This document shows positions 58,201 to 64,000 of a stretch of 64,000 nt of DNA, piece by piece. The translations under genes and the position numbers were made by a program. Positions within the stretch are counted from its first letter, which is position 1. Each line of letters begins with the position of its first letter. The DNA is taken from contig CP084609.1 of the NCBI GenBank assembly GCA_025917655.1, forward strand, positions 2,294,001 to 2,358,000. Reading direction: 5' to 3'. The notes under the pieces were generated by a model. The model was not told where the DNA came from and did not search any database. It saw nothing but the letters and a program-made list of their open reading frames with translations. The DNA comes from Chlorella sorokiniana. Taxonomy: Eukaryota > Chlorophyta > Trebouxiophyceae > Chlorellales > Chlorellaceae.

Positions 58201-60769
58201 GGTCTCAAGCGCTGCTGGATGAGATGGCAGAGCTTGCGATCAAGCAATACAAGCAGGTCGGTTTCATCGCAGTGTGTGTGTGTGTGCTCCCCTGCTGGCT
58301 CCATCTTCAGCCTGACTGTACTGCTTGCATGGACGGTAAACCTGGTTCTTGCCTATCATGCTGCTGCAGCATGCCGCAGCTGAGGAAGCGCTGGACGGTG
58401 GAGCCGCCTGGGATGCCGCTGCCCGTGCCATGTCTGGCAGCCTGACCCCTGCGCACGACGCGGCACCCAGCTCTCGCCGCACAGCTGCGGAGGAGCAGCA
58501 GGCAGAGCACCCCGCTGCAAGCGCAGAAGCGCTGCTTGGCGAGCAAGCTTCATGCGCAGAGGCGCAGCCCGGCGTCGCCGTGCCGCTGCCTGCGGCGTTG
58601 GGTGTGCCCCCCGCCCGCCGCCTTACAACCCGCTGAGGGCCGGCGCTGCGGCGGCGCAGAGGGAGCGTGATGCCGCCGCCTGGCGCCAGCTGCGAGAGCG
58701 GGCAGACAGGCTGGTTCTGTGGCACGAGTACGCGTCGGCCCTGGGAATCGGCGGTGAGGAGATCGAGCAGGAGAAGGAGCAAGGGGAGCAGCCGCACGCG
58801 CTGCAGCTGCCCCAGCCGCCGCCGGCAGAGGCAGCTCTTGACCCCACCGCTGAGCGCCTGTCGCAAAGGGCACAGCTGTGCAGCGCCAGCACTCCTGTGC
58901 CAGCCTGCGATGAAGCTGGCCAGCAGGCACAGCGCAAGTCGCTGTGGCGGCCTGCGGGGACAGGCCCTGGCACGGAGCGTGCCCCAGAGGCGGCCAGCGG
59001 CAACAGCGAGCCCGCCACGCCGCCGCCGCCCGGCTCGGCTTGGACGGGCGAGACCGTACCGCCTGCTGGCAGCAGCACATCAAGCCCCAGCAGCGAGGGC
59101 GGCAGCTCGCCGCTCAGCTCCACCAGCGACGGCAGCGGCAGCAGCCAGCTGAGCGGCGGCGCCAGCGGCGGCAGCAGCATTGGGGTGGCGGGCAGGTGGG
59201 CCCTCCATTCGACTCGTTGGCCTTTCTGCTGGCATCACGCAGCGTCCCAACGATCCGAAAGGCAGCCTGTTTGAAACAATCTTCCCCCTTAGCCCACAGG
59301 CACAAGGCACGGGCGCTGCGGTACCGCCTGCTGCGCCGCCAGCTGGAGCTGGCGACCGGCCTGGCCTGCAGCGACTGCAGCCTGCTGCGCTCCGCGGGTG
59401 GCGGCAGCCCGTCCCTCAGCCACTGCAGCGACATCGGCGCCAGCGAGGGCCCCTGCGCCTGTGACAGCCTGCCCACTGGTTGGGCAGCTGCCCCCGAGCC
59501 TCGTCGCCGCCGCTGCAAGGCCACCCTGTCCGCCTCGCTCCTGCCAGCCCCTCACAGCGGCTGCGTGCTGCGCCAGTAGCCGAGGCGGGGCCAGAAGCGA
59601 CACCCTGGCCGGAAGCAGAAGAGGCAGAGGCAGAGGCTGAGGCAGATGCTGAGGCTGAGGCTGAGGCTCACCCTGCTGGGGCAGCATGCGCCGTGTCTGC
59701 GGCGGCTTCCCAGCACCCCCTCGCCGCCCTCCACCGGTGGGACCCATCACCTGCCTCGCGGATCACCTGTCAGATGCAACCACCTCCACCGCAGGCACGC
59801 CTGCCAGCGGAGGCAGCCTGGCGGAGCGCTTGACCTTGATGAGCAGCAGCTGCTCCACGCTGGGCACGCTGGGCGCAGCGGGCAGAGCAGCGCACGCACA
59901 CACCGCCGCTGGCGCCGCCACGGCGCTTGCGGGCAGCAGGCTGCCGCGCGCGGCGGTGGCCAGCGCTGCGGCCCAGGGGGCAGCGGCGCGCAGGGGGCGC
60001 CGCTGGCCGCATGCGCAGCTCGACAGGCAGGGGCAGAAGCGGCCACTTTGAAGCTGCGCAGCGGCCCGTCTGCGGGCACAGGCCCATACAGCACAGGCGC
60101 TGCAGCTGCAGCTGTGATTTGCACCACCGCCGTGAAGACGTCGACGGTCCCGCCTTCAACGCCTTTGGATGCTGCTGTCAATGTCAGCGTGAGGGCAAGC
60201 AGCGGCAGGGGCCTGGCGGCGCTGCGCGCACTCAAGGAGCGGTTGGCGGCGGGCGCCGGCCGGCCGGCCGGCAGTAGTCGATCGCGCTTTCGTTTATATG
60301 TTTGTCAAACCGAGGCTCTCAATCTGGCTGCTTGCAAGCGTCACATTTGCCTTGAGGCAGGGACGTGCCAGGCTGGGTGTAACAGTGGCCTTTGCATCAA
60401 CGGATCTCGCCAGCAGGGAACCGCCTGCTTTGCATGTGAGGCGACGGCATCAACCCAAGTAGGGCCGGCCATCCTGCGTGCCGCTGCCGCCAGCTGCCGG
60501 CAGGCCTGCTTCAGAACGCGCGCTGCCCCGACACCACCTCCCACCTGCAGCACGTGCAGCGGGCGGCTCAGCTGGCCGCTCGGCTCAGCTCAGCCCATGC
60601 CGGCGCCCGCAAGGATCCGGGTGCTGTGGCCAGCTGGAAGGGCCCCGATGCTGCTGGCCAGGGCAGCACCGCCCAGCTCTGCCGCCTCCCTGCCCCTTCA
60701 CGCATCCACGCAGGCAGCGCATCCGCGGCGGCAGCGCCCTGCGAGCCCACCAGAGCTGGAAGTCGCTGA
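55297..60769 (+). CDS. long low-complexity protein with coiled-coil segments, unknown
   Basis: Not recognised. Exons supported by phase: 55297-55481, 55612-55758, 55927-56861, 57075-58256, 58370-59195 and from 59300. The 3' portion is uncertain and the stop at 60769 is a guess. The protein would exceed 1,400 residues, very rich in Ala, Gln, Pro and Ser. The N-terminus is the best ordered part ([40 protein letters not shown]). Coiled coils include [20 protein letters not shown] and [21 protein letters not shown] helical segment [20 protein letters not shown] lies in exon 58370-59195, and an EAEAEA run near 59630. At least three one-base frame changes in or near G/C runs are needed (near 56450, 56630 and 58609). 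The intron after 56861 would start with GC. A ciliary or cytoskeletal scaffold is possible, but that is speculation. Confidence 0.5.
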
Positions 60770-61248
60770 CTAGAGACCAGAGCGGGTACTTGAAGGTGGC
60801 GGGGCGGTTGCGCTCGAAGAAGAGGTGGCCCAACCAGGCCGCGCCGTAGCCCAGCGGCGGCAGCGCCAGCAGCAGGCTCGGGCGCGCGTGAGCGCCGCCG
60901 CCGCCGCCACCGCCACCACCGCGCTTGTGCCCGCAACGTGCAGGCGCCGGCAGGTGCGATTGGCGTGCTCGCCTGCGCCGCGGCGGCAGCATCCCAGAAG
61001 GGGGTGAGTGGCTTCCGGTGAAGGCAATGCAGAGAGCAGCAGTGGCAGGGCGCTATGTGTGGGGCTCCCCTCAGCCATCCCAGTGCGAGGGCTGCAGTGG
61101 GCATGCCAGCACCAGCGCTCCGCCGCTGGCGGCGGCGGTAGCTCTACCGCCACTCACCCAGATAAAAGGGGTAGAACTGCTGCCGGCTGCGGAAGCGGGT
61201 GCTGCCCGGCGGGTGCGGAATGCGCACGTACTGAGGGTTCGCCACCAT
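60585..61248 (-). CDS. DUF962 / Mpo1-like membrane protein
   Basis: DUF962 proteins include yeast Mpo1, an ER dioxygenase in phytosphingosine breakdown (alpha-oxidation of 2-hydroxy fatty acids). Exon 1 is 61158-61248, exon 2 runs 60585-60972; about 159 aa if no further intron is used. Family motifs are [17 protein letters not shown], then a hydrophobic Ala/Leu stretch and [20 protein letters not shown] followed by [15 protein letters not shown]. The conserved histidines (GEH, RLH and GHLFFE) proposed as metal ligands are present. A base seems missing from the G run at 60880-60882, between the two hydrophobic halves. The last 45 or so residues after DFQLWWARR are not family-like, so an unseen intron (donor in CTGGTGGGC) may give another end. 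The 3' part overlaps the opposite-strand gene. Confidence 0.78.
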
Positions 61249-61815
61249 ACTGCAGCAGGCTCCCGCTATGTAGCGCGGGCTGGCGGCGGCGCCTGGAGAG
61301 GCGTCCGCGGCAGGTGTCGGCGGGTCCCGGGCGTAAAAAATTATCGTAAGGGCTCCGGGGGATAACTTGCAGCGATGCTGGCGCTGGGTTGGAGAGGGAA
61401 GTCGTGGGGTGATGGGCAACAGCGAATTCTGGAGGTACAGCAGGAGATTGCAGCCTCGTTCAATGTGGTAGTGGTGATGAAGCCGCTGACATTACAACAA
61501 TCCGCCAATGCCTGCGGTCCCTGTACTTCACCGGCGCTGGAAAGGGACACGCTGCCGCTGCCACTGGACGAGCCCCCGCTGGCGACATTGTGCGCAGCAA
61601 CATGACTCCCCAGCAGTGTGCGAGGCGGGTTGCTGCAGCTGGATGCCTTGAAAACCCAAGCCGCAGCACTTGTATATAAAACCCCAAACCTCACACTGGC
61701 GTGTCATGGTGCAGCGGTGGTGCGGCAGCGATGCCTTGAAAGGACGGAATCCTCTTCTTGGCAGGTGGACAGTCCAGATCATTACAGCTCTCTGGGAAGA
61801 CACGATCCACGGCGC
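61249..61815. other. DUF962-gene promoter and mS23 3' UTR
   Basis: Same-strand spacing with no supported gene. TTACA at 61782-61786 and 61492-61496 (TGTAA on the minus strand) are candidate poly(A) signals for the mS23-like gene. Confidence 0.45.
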
Positions 61816-63267
61816 TCAGCTGGACGCTCGCCTTGCCGGCGCGGTCCGTCCAGCAGCGCCCCCTGCCCTGCCGCCCGCCGGCTGCTGCTGCTGCGGCTGC
61901 TGCGGCTGCTGCTGCTGCGGCGGCCCCTGTGTCCAGCGCCGAGGCGGCGCCGTGTTCTGCTGCTGGAAGAGGTCTCGGGCGTGCTGGCGCACGGCGTCGG
62001 CGCCGTGGCGGGACACGTACTGCCGCAGCGCCTCCTGAAGGTGCAACTCCTCCTCAGCCTGCCACGAAAAGGGGGAGTGGGTGGTTAACCAGCGGTCTAT
62101 CGCCGTCGCTTCCGCTTGAGACCCGAGCGAGGGAAGCCGGCTGTTCTGTGCAACTCTCATACACCCACCCACCTGTATCTGGTCGATGACGCTCTGCCGC
62201 GCTGAGCCCGACACCGCTTCAGCCTGCTTCCGCTGCGCCGCAAACTCGCGCTCAGTCTGCAGATCGCAGCGCAGCACGGGAGGGGTGGCTCCGCCACGCC
62301 TGCTCGCATGCTGCACGCACCCTCTGGCTGGCCACCCCACACGCACATACCGCTACTGGGCTTGAGCTGACCAAGTTCGTAGGCCGCTGCCAGCCGACCT
62401 GCCACCCAAGCCCCATGCACGACCCTTCCTGCGTCGCACCGCGGCCCCAAACCGTCCCTTGCCCCAGCTGGCCTCCGGGCCCGCATCGGGCTGCATCCCT
62501 GCGCCGCCACCCCAGACCCGCCGCTGCGCCCCCACCTGCGCGTAGGCCGCCTGCTTGCTGAGGCCCTTGGACTGCATGAGATCCAGCTGTCGCAGCGCGA
62601 AGCGGCGGCCCGTGGGCGGCTCGAAGCTGGCGAGGTCAATGGGCTCCAGGCGAGCCTGCAGGCGCAGCGAGGCAGCGTGCAAGTGAGCTGGGGCCCAGGT
62701 TTGGGCTACAGCGGCCAGCAGTGCTGATGCCTGCCTGAAACAGGGTGCAAACACAGCGATGTGCGCTGCCCCGGGGTGGGGATCCTTCCCAAAGGAACCG
62801 GAAAGACGGAGCTTGCAGCGTGGGCCGTGCCGCCTCCCTCGGTGCTGAGTTCAAAGTGCGTTTGCCCCATCGAATGCTATTGCGTTATGCGTTTCTTCCC
62901 ATCTGCGTCGCCCTGCTGCTCCCCCACCTGCGGGTTCTTGCGGTAGTAAGTCTCCAGCAGCTCGTCTTCAGGATACTCGATCTTGGGAGGCCGCCCCTTG
63001 CGCAAGCGCGTGAGCGGCAGCGGCGGCGTCCTGCACAGCTCGTGGCAGGGGCCAGCGGTCAGTACTCAGTAGGCTCTGTGCTGCTGTTCAGGCTTGGCTG
63101 GCGGCACTGACGGATCTGACAGCGTGCTGGCAGGCAGCACAGTGAGGGGCAGGCTGCTGCGGCCACCCACTGCCGCACCTAAGCAGCGCCGGCATCCACA
63201 GCGGCATCTCCATCACTCCCGCCGCCACCAGCGCCTGGGTGTACTTGACGATGTCGCGCTTTGACAT
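61816..63267 (-). CDS. mitochondrial small-subunit ribosomal protein mS23-like
   Basis: Five exons join in phase: 63179-63267, 62928-63030, 62536-62655, 62173-62256 and 61816-62058, giving 212 aa. The start MSKRDIVKYTQALVAAGVME resembles the start of plant mS23. Other shared blocks are KIEYPEDELLETYYRKNP, EPIDLASFEPPTGRRFALRQ and the helical end AEEELHLQEALRQYVSRHGA. The tail is an added Gln/Pro-rich run (PQQQQPQQPQQQQP) not known from plant homologues. The role would be structural in the mitoribosome small subunit. The match rests on remembered plant sequences, so another mitoribosomal or assembly protein is possible. No frameshift. Confidence 0.66.
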
Positions 63268-63522
63268 CGGGACTGCCTGCTGCTGGTTCGGGCGCTGTTG
63301 CGAGGGTGGGGGCAGCTGAGGGGAGAGTTGATCGGGCTAGAGTGTCTGAGAGGGGTAGGGCATGATATTCGAATTGTATGAGGCGGTTCAACGCCCTGTT
63401 GCGCCCGGGGTTTGTCCGCTGGCACCGGTGGAAGGGCAAGGAATAGGATGGAAACACTGCGCCCTTGAGCACACTCTCTGCCTATCTTGGCAATTCATCT
63501 AACGGTCTCCCAAGGTTGGCAT
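63268..63522. promoter_or_regulatory. short divergent promoter between the mS23-like gene and the unknown ORF
   Basis: Only about 255 bp between outward-facing starts. No motif could be assigned. Confidence 0.4.
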
Positions 63523-63900
63523 ATGCCCATTGTTGGAGGCCCACTGTCGCTCCAGTTCCCAGCCATGACGGGCACCGTGCCTTTCTCCAACGACGGCAGC
63601 TTCATGGAGCTTTTTCAGAAAATGCAAGCTGCTCAAAAGGCGGCAGAACCGGCGAAAACCGGCGGGAGCCCCGCTGTTGACGGCGATTCGCACCCGCCTC
63701 CGCCGCCGCCACCAGGCAGCGTGGATGCTGAAGAGGAAGCCAAGCCTCAGACATCTGCAGACGCTCAGACAGATCGGGCAGGAGGTGGGTTCGAAACTGA
63801 TTGCAAGCAACCTGATGCACCAATCGTGGTTGCACAGCGGAAAGATGCGACGCTCCATCGCAATGCTGTGCCGCCTAGCGTTCCCGAGCCTGCTCCCTAG
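63523..63900 (+). CDS. unknown short acidic protein or first exon of a gene cut by the window
   Basis: An open frame from ATG at 63523 to TAG at 63898-63900, 125 aa. The start MPIVGGPLSLQFPAMTGTVP leads to a helical SFMELFQKMQAAQKAAE, a proline run (PPPPPPP) and an acidic/polar tail. I recognise no family. A good donor (GGAG then GTGGGTTCG) lies at about 63785, so the real gene may splice onward beyond the window. Its position opposite mS23 across a compact promoter supports a real gene. Confidence 0.45.
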   Translation: MPIVGGPLSLQFPAMTGTVPFSNDGSFMELFQKMQAAQKAAEPAKTGGSPAVDGDSHPPPPPPPGSVDAEEEAKPQTSADAQTDRAGGGFETDCKQPDAPIVVAQRKDATLHRNAVPPSVPEPAP

Positions 63901-64000
63901 ACCTGCGTCGCCAGAGGTTCAGGCTCTGCAGCTGGCTGGCACGCTGTACAGGTGCTGCCAGCGACTCCCCGCAGCAGCAAGCCGCGGCGTCGGACTCGGC

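Noticed and set aside
1-64000. Retroelements, Polinton-like elements, other virus-derived sequence or plain DNA transposons
   Set aside because: No reverse transcriptase, integrase, transposase, capsid or terminal repeat signature was recognised in any frame.

Overview
The window looks like nuclear DNA from a GC-rich unicellular green alga, probably a chlorophyte and perhaps trebouxiophyte (Chlorella-like). Five things point there. Genes are broken into many short exons with GTG-type donors and GCAG acceptors. TGTAA, the usual green-algal polyadenylation motif, lies downstream of several stop codons. Introns are GC-rich with CA repeats and minisatellites. Plastid genes are present (a bestrophin-like thylakoid channel, CCB3). 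Organelle translation genes are present too (GUF1/LepA, MnmG, mS23). I see no virus-like element, transposon, rRNA, tRNA or CRISPR array.

Layout. 0.5-4.2 kb (+): ADNT1-type mitochondrial adenine nucleotide carrier. 5.5-11.2 kb (-): VWA-domain protein with a repeat-rich exon. 11.9-17.4 kb (-): GUF1/LepA. 18.0-21.8 kb (+): bestrophin-like channel. 22.3-23.6 kb (+): small secreted protein. 23.9-29.2 kb (+): MnmG/GidA. 29.7-33.9 kb (-): coiled-coil protein whose N-terminal half is encoded by a tandem array of 206-bp exon+intron units. 35.0-39.9 kb (+): CobW/ZNG1-type GTPase. 40.5-44.0 kb (-): two-domain glyoxalase I. 44.5-45.3 kb (+): CCB3/YGGT. 45.9-47.3 kb (-): ribosomal P2. 47.7-52.6 kb (+): ADIP/Msd1-SSX2IP coiled-coil protein. 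53.1-54.7 kb (-): YjbQ/UPF0047. 55.3-60.8 kb (+): long low-complexity protein. 60.6-61.2 kb (-): DUF962/Mpo1-like. 61.8-63.3 kb (-): mitoribosomal mS23-like. 63.5-63.9 kb (+): short unknown ORF. Many neighbours are divergent pairs sharing 0.2-1.1 kb promoters.

How the genes relate. This is a housekeeping region, not an operon or island. Several products act in organelles: nucleotide supply to mitochondria, organellar translation (GUF1, MnmG, mS23), cytochrome b6f maturation (CCB3) and thylakoid anion flux. Others handle methylglyoxal detoxification, metal-protein maturation and microtubule organisation.

Most unusual points. (1) The 206-bp array: seven 57-nt exons in one phase, separated by 149-nt introns, encode a 19-residue Arg/Gly-rich repeat. 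Special entry and exit exons join it in frame to the rest of the gene. (2) About 11 of roughly 140 inferred introns start with GC rather than GT. (3) Many conserved genes carry single-base losses in short G/C runs inside conserved motifs, which looks like an assembly artefact. Exon maps were built by eye from splice consensus, reading phase and remembered family sequences; no alignment was run.
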